Position numbers and translations under genes: made by a program. From Streptomyces pyxinicus (GTDB lineage Bacteria > Actinomycetota > Actinomycetes > Streptomycetales > Streptomycetaceae), in NCBI RefSeq assembly GCF_024753135.1, contig NZ_JANUGP010000033.1:1-64000 (forward strand): a stretch of 64,000 nt of DNA, written 5' to 3'. Below are positions 42,284 to 51,039 of the stretch, piece after piece. Position 1 is the stretch's first letter. Each line of letters opens with the position of its first letter. The notes beneath the pieces were generated by a model that had not been told where the DNA came from, made no database searches, and worked only from the letters and a program-made list of their open reading frames with translations.

Positions 42284-42363
42284 CGACGAGGCCGGGAGGC
42301 CGCCGCGAAAGGGGTACCCGGACACCGGCAGAGACCGTTGCACAGCCGGAAGGGACTTCTCCC

Positions 42364-42783
42364 ATGACTCAGCATGTGCGTGATGTCATGACCAGCGACC
42401 TCGTCACCGTCGAACCGCAGGCGTCGGCAGCCGCCGCGGCGCGGCTGATGCGGGACGAGGACGTCGGCGCCGTCCTGGTGACGGACCACGGTCACCTGCG
42501 GTGCCTGGTGAGCGACCGCGACCTGGTGGTCCGCGTGTTCGCCGAGGGCGGGGACCCGGAACAGACGACCGTGGCCCAGGCGGGCAGCGAGGAACTGATC
42601 ACCGTCGGCCCGGACGACGACCTGGACCGGGCCCTCGGCCTGATGCGCGAGCACGCCGTCCGCCGCCTCCCGGTCGTCGAGGGCGACCGGCCCGTGGGCA
42701 TCCTCTCCCTGGGCGACATGGCGATCGAACGCGGCGAGGGCACGGCCCTGGGCGACATCAGCGTGGCCAGGCCCAACACCTAG
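42364..42783 (+). CDS. CBS-domain pair protein
   Basis: 139 residues made up of two CBS domains: VRDVMTSDLVTVEPQAS to LVSDRDLVVRVFAEG, and ELITVGPDDDLDRALGLMREHAVRRLPVVE to ILSLGDMAIE. The stand-alone pair is typical of adenosyl-nucleotide sensors, common in streptomycetes under osmotic or developmental control. The ATG follows a GGAAGGGA stretch. Confidence 0.88.
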   Translation: MTQHVRDVMTSDLVTVEPQASAAAAARLMRDEDVGAVLVTDHGHLRCLVSDRDLVVRVFAEGGDPEQTTVAQAGSEELITVGPDDDLDRALGLMREHAVRRLPVVEGDRPVGILSLGDMAIERGEGTALGDISVARPNT

Positions 42784-42898
42784 CGGCCTGCACACGGCCC
42801 GTCACCGCATCGTGCGCGGCGGCGCGGGTACCGGACGCACCACGGGCGGTGCCTGCGCATCCGTCCGGGAAGGTCGGGAACGCGGCGAGGAGCGGACG

Positions 42899-44605
42899 AT
42901 GGGGCGCGACGGGCGGCACAGGCACACAGGACACGACCGGGCCCGGCGCCTGCGCGAGGCGGCGGCGGAGGTGTTCGGCTGGGACGCCCTGTCGCCGGAA
43001 CAGCTCACGGCGATGGAGTGGGTGCTGGAGGGCGAGGACACGCTCGTCGTCATGCCGACCGGGTCCGGCAAGTCGGCCGTCTACCAGGTGCCGGCCGTAC
43101 TGCTGTCCGGGCCGGTGGTCGTGGTGTCCCCGCTGCTCGCCCTCCAGCGGGACCAGATAGCGGGGCTGCCGGACGACGCCGGGGCGCCGGGCGCCGTGGC
43201 CGTCAACTCCGATCTCGGCGCTGCGGAGACGGAGGCCGCGTGGCAGGCGGTGGGCCGGGGCGAGGCCCGGCTGGTGTACCTGTCGCCGGAGCAACTGGCC
43301 AAGGACGAGGTGGTGGAGCGACTGGCCGGAACGTGTCCCGCCCTGTTCGTCGTGGACGAGGCGCAGTGCGTGTCCTCCTGGGGGCACGACTTCCGCCCCG
43401 ACTACCTGCGCCTGGAACAGGCGGTACGGCGGCTGGGCCGGCCCCCCGTGCTGGCGCTGACCGCGACCGCCGCACCGCCGGTGCGCCGCGAGATCGCCGA
43501 GCGGCTCGGCATGCGGGAGCCACGGGTGCTGGTGACCGGCTTCGACCGGCCGAACATCCGGCTGGAGGTCCGCCACTTCGTGGACGACGAGGACCGGCGC
43601 CGGACCGTCGTCGAGCGGGCCGCGGCCGAGCCCAAGCCGGGCATCGTCTACGCCGCGACGCGCAAGGACAGCGAGTACTACGCGCGGGAACTGGCCGCCC
43701 TGGGGCTGGCCGCCGAGAGCTACCACGCCGGGCTGCGCGCCGCCGAGCGCTCGCGGATCCACGACGCCTTCCTCTCCGGCGCGGCGGACGTCGTGGTCGC
43801 GACCTCCGCCTTCGGCATGGGAATCGACAAGGAGGACGTACGGTTCGTCGTGCACGCCGCCCTCCCCGGTTCCCTGGACGCCTACTACCAGGAGGTCGGC
43901 CGCTGCGGCCGGGACGGGCGTCCCGCTCTCGCCGTGCTGCACTACCGGCCGCAGGACACCGGGATGCAGAGCTTCTTCGCCGGGCGCGCTCCGAGCCGCG
44001 ACACCCTGGCGGAGGTGGCCGAAGCCGTCCACGGCCACCGGGACGACCCCGCCGACCTGGCGGACCTGCGCCGCCGGGCCGGCCTGTCCCGGAACCGGGT
44101 CACCGCCGCGGTGAACCTCCTCCAGGAGGCCGAGGCCGTCACCGTGGGGGAGCGGGGCGAGGTTTTCCCGGTCCCCGGAGTGTCCGCCCACCGGGCCACC
44201 GAGCGGGCCGTCGAGGCCAAGGAGGCGCACCGCCGGACGGAGCGGACCCGGGTCGACATGGCGCGGGCGTTCGCCGAGACGTCCGGCTGCCGGCGCCGGT
44301 TCCTCCTCGGCTACTTCGGCGAGGAGTACCCGGCACCCTGCGGCAACTGCGACCGGTGCGAGGAGGAAGGCGCCGAGGACACGGCCGGGGAGCGGCCCGC
44401 GCATCCGGACGCGGCGGCCTACGCCGTGGGCAGTCAGGTGCGGCACGAGCGGTGGGGCGACGGCACCGTGCTGAGCGAGGACCAGGACCGGATCACCGTA
44501 CTGTTCGATCACGCCGGGTATCACACACTGTCCCTGGAGGCGCTGGCCGACCGCGAGAACCTGCTGACGGTGGTGGGCCCGCCGGGCGACGAACAGCCGG
44601 CCTGA
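42899..44605 (+). CDS. RecQ-family ATP-dependent DNA helicase
   Basis: 568 residues. Walker A VVMPTGSGKSAVYQ (about residue 50), DExH-type box FVVDEAQCVSSWGHDFRPDY, motif III TATAAPPVRREI, motif V FGMGIDKEDVRFVVH and motif VI YYQEVGRCGRDGRPA are intact. The zinc-binding C-terminal region shows CRRRFLLGYFGE and CGNCDRCEEE. A short beta-rich tail (VRHERWGDGTVL) resembles the tudor-like tail of UvrD/RecQ actinobacterial enzymes. It has no HRDC domain. It unwinds DNA in repair. Confidence 0.92.
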   Translation: MGRDGRHRHTGHDRARRLREAAAEVFGWDALSPEQLTAMEWVLEGEDTLVVMPTGSGKSAVYQVPAVLLSGPVVVVSPLLALQRDQIAGLPDDAGAPGAVAVNSDLGAAETEAAWQAVGRGEARLVYLSPEQLAKDEVVERLAGTCPALFVVDEAQCVSSWGHDFRPDYLRLEQAVRRLGRPPVLALTATAAPPVRREIAERLGMREPRVLVTGFDRPNIRLEVRHFVDDEDRRRTVVERAAAEPKPGIVYAATRKDSEYYARELAALGLAAESYHAGLRAAERSRIHDAFLSGAADVVVATSAFGMGIDKEDVRFVVHAALPGSLDAYYQEVGRCGRDGRPALAVLHYRPQDTGMQSFFAGRAPSRDTLAEVAEAVHGHRDDPADLADLRRRAGLSRNRVTAAVNLLQEAEAVTVGERGEVFPVPGVSAHRATERAVEAKEAHRRTERTRVDMARAFAETSGCRRRFLLGYFGEEYPAPCGNCDRCEEEGAEDTAGERPAHPDAAAYAVGSQVRHERWGDGTVLSEDQDRITVLFDHAGYHTLSLEALADRENLLTVVGPPGDEQPA

Positions 44606-44627
44606 CGCCCGGCCCCGCTCCGACGGC

Positions 44628-45035
44628 TCAGTGCCCTGCGCGGTACCTCGCGGTGTCCGGCCTGCCCAGCAGGTTCACGGCCGTCAGGGCGGCCCAGCCC
44701 AGGGCGCTGGCGACCGCCCCCGTACGGCGGACCCGGCCGGAGAGCGTCCGGCCGAGCAGCAGGGCGTCGCCCACGTCCGACGCGATGCGCAGGGCGGAGG
44801 CCGTGGCCAGGGCCGGCCCGTCGGGGGCGACGACCATCGCCAGTCCGCTCGCCGCGTCGCGCCACGCCATCGGGCGCAGGACCATCGCGGTGTGCGGCGC
44901 GACGCCGCCGTGCCGCTCGACCAGCCCCGAGGGACGGGCGAGCAGCCCCGGACGGCACGCCGTCGCGATCCCGTAGACGAACGTCACCGCACCGATGGCC
45001 CGCAGTCTTCCGGTACGCACCGCCGACACCTCCAC
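44628..45035 (-). CDS. Small membrane protein, DUF4267-like
   Basis: 135 residues with about three to four hydrophobic stretches (IGAVTFVYGIATAC, AASGLAMVVAPDGPALATASAL, AVASALGWAALTAVNLL). RPMAWRDAASG and RIASDVGDALLLG are reminiscent of DUF4267 family proteins, but I cannot assign it firmly. Function unknown. It converges on the helicase gene. Confidence 0.6.
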   Translation of the reverse strand: MEVSAVRTGRLRAIGAVTFVYGIATACRPGLLARPSGLVERHGGVAPHTAMVLRPMAWRDAASGLAMVVAPDGPALATASALRIASDVGDALLLGRTLSGRVRRTGAVASALGWAALTAVNLLGRPDTARYRAGH

Positions 45036-45098
45036 CCGTCGCCGACCGCTCCTGTCCTCGTCGCGCGCCGAGTTCCCCCGGCACCCGCCCCGAATCCG

Positions 45099-45491
45099 TC
45101 AGCGCGGCCGGGTCGCGAGCTGGATCAGGTTGCCGCAGGTGTCGTCGAGGACGGCGGTGGTGACCGGACCCGTCTCCAGCGGCTCCTGGGTGAAGCGGAC
45201 GCCGAGGCCGCGCAGCCGCTCGTACTCCGCCCGCACGTCCTCGACGGCGAACTGCGCGAGCGGGATGCCGTCCCGGACCAGTGCGTCACGGTACGTCCGG
45301 GCGGCCGGGTGGCCGGCCGGCTCCAGCAGGAGTTCGGCGCCCTCGGGCTCCTCGGGCGAGACGACCGTCAGCCACCGGTCCGTCCCGCCGACCGGTACGT
45401 CGTGCTTCTTCACGAAGCCGAGCACGTCCGTGGAGAAGCGCTCGGCCCGGTCCTGGTCGTCGACGAAGACGCTGGTCAGGTGGATTCTCAC
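45099..45491 (-). CDS. VOC-family (glyoxalase-like) protein
   Basis: 130 residues, two beta-alpha-beta-beta-beta modules of the vicinal oxygen chelate fold: MRIHLTSVFVDDQDRAERFSTD (start of module 1), LQFAVEDVRAEYERLRGLGVRF in form PLAQFAVEDVRAEYERL (module 2), and a final metal-ligand region VLDDTCGNLIQL. The reaction is unknown; this subfamily resembles PhnB/bleomycin-resistance-like proteins. Confidence 0.85.
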   Translation of the reverse strand: MRIHLTSVFVDDQDRAERFSTDVLGFVKKHDVPVGGTDRWLTVVSPEEPEGAELLLEPAGHPAARTYRDALVRDGIPLAQFAVEDVRAEYERLRGLGVRFTQEPLETGPVTTAVLDDTCGNLIQLATRPR

Positions 45492-45593
45492 GAGGCGATC
45501 TCCTCCGCTCGGCGCTGTGCCGCCAGTATCCGCCCGTTCGTCAAGTCACGGGCGGGCGGGTGCGTTTCGCTGGCCGCGGAGGGTTCGAATAGG

Positions 45594-45612
45594 TTAGGTT
45601 AGGCAAACCTAA
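45594..45612 (+). promoter_or_regulatory. Iron box (DmdR/IdeR site)
   Basis: TTAGGTTAGGCAAACCTAA, 19 bases, very close to the DmdR1/DtxR consensus. It is 26 bases upstream of the DUF2470 gene start and should give iron repression of the 45639-47032 pair. Confidence 0.9.
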
Positions 45613-45638
45613 GTTTCTTCAGGTCCTGGAGGGCCCGG

Positions 45639-46343
45639 ATGCGTCATTCCCTCAGCCATGCCAGTGCGCCGACAGCCGCTGAGCGCGTCCGTTCGATCCT
45701 GGCCGCCGCCCACTCGATGACGGTCATCAGCGACGGACGCCACCACGAGGTCCGCCGGCTGGACGGACTCGGTGCCATGGGGCACTTCCACCTGCACGCC
45801 CCCTACGAGGGCACCGGCACCCCGTCGGGCACGCGGGTGCCGGTCCGGCTGGAACTCACCGACATCGCCCCCACGCCGGTACGCGACCGGCTGCGGGCCC
45901 GCGTCACCCTGACCGGCGTACTGGGCGCCCCCTACGACGCCGACTCCGGCGAGAGCACCTGCATGGAGTTCGGGCAGGCAGTCCTGGAGGACGCCGACGG
46001 GCGCGCGTTCGTGACCCTCCCCGAACTGGAGGCGACCGAACTGGACCCGCTGGCGACCAGCGAGGCGAGCATGCTCACCCACCTCGTCGACGACCACGCC
46101 GATCTCGTGCCCCGGCTCCTGCGGCTCGTCAGCCCGCGTCCCGAGGCCGGCGTGCGGCGGGTCGTCCCGGTGGCCGTCGACCGGTACGGCCTCACCCTGC
46201 GCCTGGAGTACCGGAGCACCCACCGCGACGTCCGCATCCCGTTCCGGACCCCGGTGCGCGACATCGACCATGTCGGTCCCCAGATCCACGCCCTGCTGGC
46301 AGCCTCGCGCAGGCTCTCCCACACCCGCCACCTGCCGGCCTGA
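45639..46343 (+). CDS. HugZ-like DUF2470 protein, iron-regulated
   Basis: 234 residues. The N-terminal half resembles a flavin-reductase-like split barrel (RVRSILAAAHSMTVISDG, MGHFHLHAP). The C-terminal half matches DUF2470 (HLVDDHADLVPRLLRL, VAVDRYGLTLRLEY, DVRIPFRTPVRDIDHV), the pairing found in HugZ/HutZ heme-degrading proteins. An iron box directly upstream supports a role in iron release from heme or siderophore. The ATG at 45639 has a GGAGGGC site. Confidence 0.8.
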   Translation: MRHSLSHASAPTAAERVRSILAAAHSMTVISDGRHHEVRRLDGLGAMGHFHLHAPYEGTGTPSGTRVPVRLELTDIAPTPVRDRLRARVTLTGVLGAPYDADSGESTCMEFGQAVLEDADGRAFVTLPELEATELDPLATSEASMLTHLVDDHADLVPRLLRLVSPRPEAGVRRVVPVAVDRYGLTLRLEYRSTHRDVRIPFRTPVRDIDHVGPQIHALLAASRRLSHTRHLPA

Positions 46344-46360
46344 GCCGAAAGGCCGAGACC

Positions 46361-47032
46361 ATGACGTCGTCAAGCGCCGTCCCGTACCGCATGCCCGACG
46401 CGGCATCGGTACCGGACGGCGGTACCACCTGGAAGATCAACCCGCACCGCTCGGCTCTCCTGGTGCAGCACATGCAGAAACATGTCCTGCGGACCCTCAG
46501 GGAGACCGCGCCGGTCGGCGAACTCCTCGCCAACATCGGCCGGCTGGTCCACTGCGCCCGAGCGTCGGACATCCCCGTCCTGTATGTGACGCGGGCGCCG
46601 GGGCAACGGCTGGACGGTACGGACCGACCGGGCCCCGCCACCCTGATGGCCGCCCCGCCAGGGCCCTTGGCCGACGGCGACGCGCGCGCGTTCGCGGAGG
46701 TGCTCCAGCCGCAGCCCGGCGACACCGTCCTCACGGCCAAGCGGTACAACGCCTTCGCCGGCACCCGGCTGCGTTCGCGCCTGACGGAACTCGGACGGGA
46801 CCAGCTGGTGGTCGTCGGCGCGGCGGCGCGCACGGACGTCCTGCTGACCGCCGCCGACGCCTGGATGCAGGACCTGCAACCCGTCGTGGTCGCGGACGCC
46901 GTCGCCGACCGTACGGCCGACGCCCACGCCATGGCCGTCGACTGGCTGGCCGCCACCTGCTCCATGGTCACCGTCACCGACTCCGCGGCGGACGCCTTCC
47001 GCGGCCGGTCCGCGGCCGCCGTAGCGGTGTGA
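46361..47032 (+). CDS. Isochorismatase-like protein, catalytic Asp missing
   Basis: 223 residues. The fold is clear: LLVQHMQKH, AKRYNAFAGTRLRSRL (conserved Lys retained), and TAADAWMQDLQPVVVADAVAD as in EntB/DhbB/PhzD. In active isochorismatases the first motif reads HDMQ with an essential Asp; here it is QHMQ. The position of the hydrolase Cys is also non-Cys (ARTDVLLTA). It is likely co-transcribed with the preceding iron-regulated gene. It may be an inactive or repurposed homologue, and no isochorismate synthase is nearby. Confidence 0.82.
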   Translation: MTSSSAVPYRMPDAASVPDGGTTWKINPHRSALLVQHMQKHVLRTLRETAPVGELLANIGRLVHCARASDIPVLYVTRAPGQRLDGTDRPGPATLMAAPPGPLADGDARAFAEVLQPQPGDTVLTAKRYNAFAGTRLRSRLTELGRDQLVVVGAAARTDVLLTAADAWMQDLQPVVVADAVADRTADAHAMAVDWLAATCSMVTVTDSAADAFRGRSAAAVAV

Positions 47033-47037
47033 ACAGG

Positions 47038-47065
47038 GCACGCGGCCATGGCTAACGCCGCGTGC
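47038..47065. terminator. Bidirectional hairpin terminator
   Basis: Perfect 9-base arms GCACGCGGC/GCCGCGTGC with a 10-base loop between the convergent isochorismatase-like and permease genes. Confidence 0.75.
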
Positions 47066-49127
47066 GGACCAGCAGGTACAGGAAGTACGGCGTCCCGATC
47101 ACGGCCGTCATGAGCCCGGCGCCGAGCTGGGCCGGTGCGATCACGGTCCGGCCCAGCAGGTCGGCCGCGCACACCAGCACGGCGCCGAGCAGCACCGCCA
47201 CCGGGACGACCCGCACATGCCGGCGGCCCACCAGGGCCCGTGCCGCGTGCGGGGCGACCAGGCCGACGAAGCCGATGGTGCCCGCGGCGGCGACGGCGGT
47301 GGCGCTGAGCAGCACGCTCAGCGCGAGGAACCCCAGCCGCCCACGCGCCGGATCGAGCCCCAGCAGCCTCGGGGTGTCCTCGTCCAGCGACACCAGGTCG
47401 AGTTCCGCGCGGCGGAGCACGGCCATGACCAGGCCCAGGGCCAGCACCGCGGCGAGCGGCACCACGTCGGGCAGCGTCCGGCCGTAGGTGGAACCCGACA
47501 GCCAGGTCAGCGCCTTCGTCGCGTTGAACGGGTCGGTGAGGATGACGAGCAGGCCGATCAGCGCGCTCGCCCCGGTCGCCACCCCGAACCCGACCAGGAC
47601 CAGCCGCTCCTGGCGGAAGCCCTCCCGGGCCGCGAGCCCGAACACCAGCACCGCGGCCACCGCGGCGCCCGCGAACGCGGCACCGGCCACGCCCCACGAC
47701 CCGGCCACCGGTACCGTCGTCACCAGCAGCACCGCACCGAGCGCCGCACCGCCGGAGACCCCGAGGATGCCGGGCTCCGCCAGCGGGTTGCGGGTGACGG
47801 CCTGGACGAGGGTGCCGGACAACGCCAGGGCCCCGCCGGCGAGCAGCGCCGCCAGCACCCGCGGCACCCGGGTGTCGAGCACGAAGGTGACGGCCCGTCC
47901 GGCCCGCCCCCCGGCCCAGTTCACCACGTCGCCCAGCAGCAGCTTGCTGTCACCGAGCAGGACGGCGGCGATCGTCACGCCGATGAGCGCGGCCACCAGC
48001 ACGGCCGTGGTCGTCAGGAAGACGGCACGGCTGCGGATGCGCAGCCGGTCGGGCGCGGCGGCCTCCGCGGCACCCCGCACCCGGGCGGCCATCGCCACCA
48101 GGAACACGGCACCGACCAGACTGGTCACCACACCGGTCGGCACCGCGACGGCCCGGTCCGCCGGTACGACGGCACGCAGCAGCACATCCGAACCGAGCAC
48201 CAGCACGGCACCGGTGAGCCCCGCCACCGGCACACTCGTCCGGCTCCGGGACAGCGCCCGGAACCGGCGCGCCAACGGCCGGACCAGCGCGGGGGCGCAC
48301 AGGCCGACGAAGCCGATCGGGCCGGCGAGCGTGACGGCGGTGGTGGACAGCAGGGCCGCGCACACCACCACCGTCACCCGGGTGGCCCGCACCCGCACAC
48401 CGAGCCCCCGGGCGGCGTCCTCGCCGAGCGCCAGCGCGTCGACCCGGCGGGCGACGAGCAGCAGCCCGGCGAGACCGGCCGCGCAGACCGGCAGCATCTG
48501 GAGCACCCCGCCGAACCCCTGCTGCGCGATGCCGCCCTGGTTCCACTGGTACAGCCCCTCGGTCTGCTGCGGGAACAGCAGCAACAGCCCCTCGGTGACG
48601 GCGCTCAGACCGAGGGTGAGCGCACTGCCGGCGAGCACCAGGCGCACGGTGCCGGTACCGAGCCCGGACAGCCCGAGCACCACGGCCGCCGCCGCGAGTC
48701 CGCCCGCGAACGCCACGCCCGAGGAGGCGATGAGCGGCAGGGAGACGCCGGTGACGGCGACCAGCCCGAGGGCCAGATACGCTCCCGCGTTCACCGCGAG
48801 GGTGTCCGGTGCGGCGAGCACGTTGCGGCTGACGGACTGCAGGGCGGAGCCCGCCGCGCCGAGGACGACCCCGACGAGCACGCCCGCCACCATGCGCGGC
48901 AGCCGGGAGGCGACGACCACGGAGGCGTCGCCCGGATCGGCGCGCCCGGTGAGGGCCTTGAGGATCGCGGGGGCGCCCACCGCGGCGGTGCCCTGGGTGA
49001 TGTCCACCAGGGCCAGGACGACGACCAGCAGGACGAGGCCGACCGTCACCGCGCCGGCACCCCGCCGGGAGGGGGCCGCCGACGGGCGGGTGGTGGGAGC
49101 GGGGGGAGCGGAAGCGGTGACGGTCAT
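47052..49127 (-). CDS. Fused siderophore permease (FhuB-like, two FecCD halves)
   Basis: 691 residues: two tandem FecCD-type permease units of about 330 residues, each with about ten helices. Repeated landmarks are LPRMVAGVLVG/VPRVLAALLAGG and GPIGFVGLCAPAL/GTIGFVGLVAPHA (ATPase-contact loop). Like FhuB, it should work alone as a full transmembrane channel for ferric-siderophore import. The start ATG lies 4 bases after the stop of the binding-protein gene; it closes the operon that begins at the iron box 50992-51010. Confidence 0.93.
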   Translation of the reverse strand: MTVTASAPPAPTTRPSAAPSRRGAGAVTVGLVLLVVVLALVDITQGTAAVGAPAILKALTGRADPGDASVVVASRLPRMVAGVLVGVVLGAAGSALQSVSRNVLAAPDTLAVNAGAYLALGLVAVTGVSLPLIASSGVAFAGGLAAAAVVLGLSGLGTGTVRLVLAGSALTLGLSAVTEGLLLLFPQQTEGLYQWNQGGIAQQGFGGVLQMLPVCAAGLAGLLLVARRVDALALGEDAARGLGVRVRATRVTVVVCAALLSTTAVTLAGPIGFVGLCAPALVRPLARRFRALSRSRTSVPVAGLTGAVLVLGSDVLLRAVVPADRAVAVPTGVVTSLVGAVFLVAMAARVRGAAEAAAPDRLRIRSRAVFLTTTAVLVAALIGVTIAAVLLGDSKLLLGDVVNWAGGRAGRAVTFVLDTRVPRVLAALLAGGALALSGTLVQAVTRNPLAEPGILGVSGGAALGAVLLVTTVPVAGSWGVAGAAFAGAAVAAVLVFGLAAREGFRQERLVLVGFGVATGASALIGLLVILTDPFNATKALTWLSGSTYGRTLPDVVPLAAVLALGLVMAVLRRAELDLVSLDEDTPRLLGLDPARGRLGFLALSVLLSATAVAAAGTIGFVGLVAPHAARALVGRRHVRVVPVAVLLGAVLVCAADLLGRTVIAPAQLGAGLMTAVIGTPYFLYLLVRTRR

Positions 49128-49131
49128 GGTC

Positions 49132-50130
49132 TCACTTGGTCAGCGCGGTGACGACGGAGTCGACGTACTCGCCCATCGACCCGGGGCCGCCGAACATCCA
49201 GACGCCGTCGGGCAGCCGGTGCACGTTCCCCTTCTTCACGAACGGCAGGGACGTCCACACCGCGTCCTTGGCCAGCACGCCCGTGAACGGGTTGGAGGTC
49301 TTGTCCTGGTCGTTGCCGATGTAGGCGAACTGCACGTCCCCGAGCTTGGTCAGGCCCTCGACGTCGGTGGTGGCGAGGCCGTAGTCCTTGTCGCCCTTGA
49401 CCTTCCAGGCGTTCTTCAGGCCGAGCTTCTCGTTGACCGCGCCGATCAGCGAACCGCTGGTGTACGGGCGCAGGGAGACCTGGTTGGAGGCGACGTAGCC
49501 GTCCGCGAAGGCGTACTCGGCGCCGGCGAGACCGGCGTCGGCGAGCTTCTTCCTCCCGTCGGCGAGCTTGGCGTCGAACTGCTTCTCCAGCTCGGCGGCG
49601 CGCTTCGTGGTGCCGGTGGCCCGGGCGATGAGGTCCAGGTTCTTCGTCATCTGCCCGATCGGGTCGGCGGCGTTCGCGGAACGCACCTCCAGCACCGGTG
49701 CGATCTTGCGGAGTTGCTTGACCGCCGACGCGGACAGGTCCGTGGTGGCGACGATCAGGTCCGGGGAGAGCGAGGCGATGGTGTCCATGCTCGGCTCGCC
49801 CCGGGTGCCGATGTCCTTCGGGTCGTTCTTGAGCGGGACCGCGCTGTCCCAGTCCTTGTAGCCCTTGACGTCGGCGACGCCGGTGGGGTTCACGCCCAGG
49901 GATATCAGGCTCTCCACGACGTTCCACTCGGTGCCGACCACCTTCTCGGCCGGGGCGTCGAGCTTGACCTTCGCGCCGGTGGCGTCGGTGACGGTGACGG
50001 GCCCCGCGCTCTTGCCGCCCTTCGCGCCGGAGTCGGCGGCGGGCTCGGTCGTGCCGCAGGCGGTCAGGACCAGCGCCGCCGCGCCGGCGGCCGTCGTGGT
50101 GAGCAGGAGACGTCTGACGGGGTGCTTCAT
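49132..50130 (-). CDS. Siderophore-binding lipoprotein 1
   Basis: 332 residues. A lipobox LTAC (Cys about residue 25) follows a basic signal peptide. Two periplasmic-binding lobes of the FepB/FhuD (TroA-like) type follow, with the helical backbone linker (KQLRKIAPVLEVRS, NLDLIARATGTTKRAAELEKQF). It delivers a ferric-siderophore to the fused permease encoded next. Its ATG overlaps the ATPase TGA (ATGA), so the two are translationally coupled. Ligand unknown. Confidence 0.92.
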   Translation of the reverse strand: MKHPVRRLLLTTTAAGAAALVLTACGTTEPAADSGAKGGKSAGPVTVTDATGAKVKLDAPAEKVVGTEWNVVESLISLGVNPTGVADVKGYKDWDSAVPLKNDPKDIGTRGEPSMDTIASLSPDLIVATTDLSASAVKQLRKIAPVLEVRSANAADPIGQMTKNLDLIARATGTTKRAAELEKQFDAKLADGRKKLADAGLAGAEYAFADGYVASNQVSLRPYTSGSLIGAVNEKLGLKNAWKVKGDKDYGLATTDVEGLTKLGDVQFAYIGNDQDKTSNPFTGVLAKDAVWTSLPFVKKGNVHRLPDGVWMFGGPGSMGEYVDSVVTALTK

Positions 50131-50987
50131 GAGGTGGTGCCGAGCCTTTCGGTTCGCGTGTGATGGCGGCCGATCGCGCGGGTGCGCAGCCGGCCGGTGA
50201 GGGGGTCGGTGTCGACCTCGATCCGGATGCCGTAGACCTCGGTCAGCCGCTCGGGCAGCAGGACGTCCTCGGGCCGTCCGGCGGCGACGATCCGTCCCCG
50301 GTGCAGCAGCGCGACCCGGTCGGCCACGGCAGCGGCCTGGTCGAGGTCGTGCAGGACGGCGCCGACGGCGATTCCGTGGTCGTCCGCCAGATCGCGGACC
50401 AGGTCGAGGAGTTCGACCTGATAGCGCAGGTCGAGATAGGTGGTCGGCTCGTCGAGGAGCAGGACGCCGGTCTCCTGGGCGAGGCAGCCGGCGAGCCACA
50501 CCCGCTGCAACTGCCCGCCGGAGAGGTGTTCGGCGCCCCGCTCCGCCAGCTCGGCGACGCCGGTCAGGGCGAGCGCGCGGTCCACGGCGGCCCGGCCGTC
50601 CGGATCCGCCCGGCCCCAGCGGCCCCGGTACGGGTAGCGGCCGAACTCGACCACGTCCCGCACCGTGAGCCCGCTGGGGGTGGGGCGGCCCTGGGTCAGC
50701 AGGGCGACCCGGCGGGAGAACTCACGCGGGGTCAGCGCGAGGCCGTCGGTGTCGCCGTCGACCACCAGCGCGGCCGTCCGGGGCCGCTGGAGCCGCGCGA
50801 GGGTGCGCAGCAGCGTCGACTTGCCGCTTCCGTTCGGCCCCACCAACACGGTCACCTCGCCGGGCCTGAGGGTCAGGGCCGCGTCGTGGACGACGTCGAC
50901 GCCGTCGTAGGCCACGGTGACACCCGTGGCCGACAGCTCATGGCCACGGGACGACCGGGCCGGGGAGGTCTCTTCACCAACTCGCAC
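50127..50987 (-). CDS. Siderophore ABC transporter ATPase (FecE-like)
   Basis: 286 residues. Walker A LVGPNGSGKSTLLRTL, signature LSGGQLQRVWLA, Walker B GVLLLDEPTTYLDLRYQVELL and switch His in VLHDLDQAA are all intact; the TYLD form is typical of iron-chelate ATPases. The GTG at 50985-50987 lies only 4 bases from an iron box, so the message may be leaderless or the start slightly inside. It is the only importer ATPase gene in the iron island and may energise both permease systems. Confidence 0.92.
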   Translation of the reverse strand: MRVGEETSPARSSRGHELSATGVTVAYDGVDVVHDAALTLRPGEVTVLVGPNGSGKSTLLRTLARLQRPRTAALVVDGDTDGLALTPREFSRRVALLTQGRPTPSGLTVRDVVEFGRYPYRGRWGRADPDGRAAVDRALALTGVAELAERGAEHLSGGQLQRVWLAGCLAQETGVLLLDEPTTYLDLRYQVELLDLVRDLADDHGIAVGAVLHDLDQAAAVADRVALLHRGRIVAAGRPEDVLLPERLTEVYGIRIEVDTDPLTGRLRTRAIGRHHTRTERLGTTS

Positions 50988-50991
50988 GCGG

Positions 50992-51010
50992 TAAGGCTAG
51001 CCTAACCTAA
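50992..51010 (-). promoter_or_regulatory. Iron box (DmdR/IdeR site)
   Basis: On the minus strand TTAGGTTAGGCTAGCCTTA, a near-consensus DtxR-family site overlapping the promoter of the ATPase-binding protein-fused permease operon. Confidence 0.9.
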
Positions 51011-51039
51011 AGTTGGCCGGAACCAGTGGGTCCCCTTCG

